Below are positions 63,785 through 64,000 of a stretch of DNA of 64,000 nucleotides, piece after piece (the first letter of the stretch is position 1; every line of letters begins with the position of its first letter). This DNA is from Tachypleus tridentatus (taxonomy: Eukaryota > Arthropoda > Merostomata > Xiphosura > Limulidae): positions 44,240,035 to 44,304,034 of the forward strand of contig NC_134831.1 in NCBI RefSeq assembly GCF_004210375.1, in the 5' to 3' direction. A program made the position numbers and the translations under genes. The notes beneath the pieces are model-generated. The model did not search any database, was not told the origin of the DNA, and saw nothing but the letters and a program-made list of their open reading frames with translations.

Positions 63785-63954
63785 TTCCTTGATGCTTCAG
63801 TTGGAACGGGGAATAAATACTTCTCAGTAACTTCCTTTTTGCAAAACTTGAATTGCAAAAAGAAACTGCTTTGGCTGCTGCATCATCAGGAATTGGAGCA
63901 ACACTGATTGAAGGAAGAAGGACAGCTCATTTCAGATTTCAAGCTACCTCTTAA
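63785..63954 (+). pseudogene. Pif1/Helitron-type helicase fragment
   Basis: One frame reads FLDASVGTGNKYF, matching the Walker A 'FLDAPGGTGKTF' with the catalytic Lys replaced by Asn-Lys order change. The next frame reads ETALAAASSGIGATLIEGRR then TAHFRF and stop, matching the following 'ALA.ASSGIAATLL.GGRTAHS.F' segment of Pif1-like helicases carried by Helitrons and widely dispersed in animals. The frameshift between them and the changed Walker A show that it is inactive. Whether a Helitron end is nearby cannot be told; the window stops 46 bp later. Confidence 0.85.
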
Positions 63955-64000
63955 ATTATCTCATGTTTAACAGGAAGTATGTGGTATAAAGAAAGAAACA

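Overview
This is animal nuclear DNA: AT-rich, intron-rich, full of decayed transposable elements, with no bacterial gene organisation. Several copies of a tRNA-derived SINE, with satellite families of similar build, match repeats I remember from horseshoe crab (Limulus/Tachypleus) sequence. A chelicerate, most likely a horseshoe crab, is therefore my inference; no search was run.

Host genes. (1) The left half holds the 5' part of an oxysterol-binding protein (OSBP) gene on the minus strand. Four coding exons (28224-28351, 12509-12714, 11117-11370, 6271-6460) join in phase with GT..AG introns of about 15.5, 1.1 and 4.7 kb. They give the start codon, the PH domain and the following helical region; the lipid-binding ORD domain must lie beyond the left edge. 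A 39-nt micro-exon at 5056-5094 is a weak further candidate. (2) At about 35.7-36.5 kb on the plus strand there is an exon-like ORF with an excellent splice acceptor and a downstream AATAAA. It can be joined in phase to a tiny first exon to give a roughly 60-residue protein that I do not recognise. (3) At 62301-62443 (+) lies the first coding exon of a MOZART2-like (MZT2) gamma-tubulin-complex protein. Its second exon was not found here.

Mobile elements fill most of the rest. The OSBP introns contain a SINE with a clean target-site duplication, a 58-bp minisatellite, a 172-bp tandem duplication, the C-terminal half of an unnamed repeat-borne gene family (7.8-8.65 kb), a Penelope-like GIY-YIG fragment (10.1-10.6 kb), and a Jockey-type LINE that lost its endonuclease region (24.8-26.3 kb). 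To the right are a mariner-like MITE with near-perfect 31-bp ends (34.7-35.1 kb), a complete but dead Tc1-type transposon (38.07-39.6 kb), a Penelope reverse transcriptase abutting an oppositely oriented Ty3/gypsy pol (45.7-47.85 kb), a CR1-like LINE tail (48.9-49.4 kb), a second gypsy gag-pro-RT piece with a SINE inside its gag (49.75-51.1 kb), the N-terminal half of the same unnamed family (54.15-54.6 kb), a run of SINEs (56-58.7 kb) and a Pif1/Helitron-type helicase fragment at the right edge.

All transposon proteins seen are broken by stops, frameshifts or lost catalytic residues. I found no rRNA or functional tRNA gene, CRISPR array or operon. The points most worth a second look are the two halves of the unnamed Cys-rich family, the putative small two-exon gene, and the possible divergent promoter between it and OSBP.
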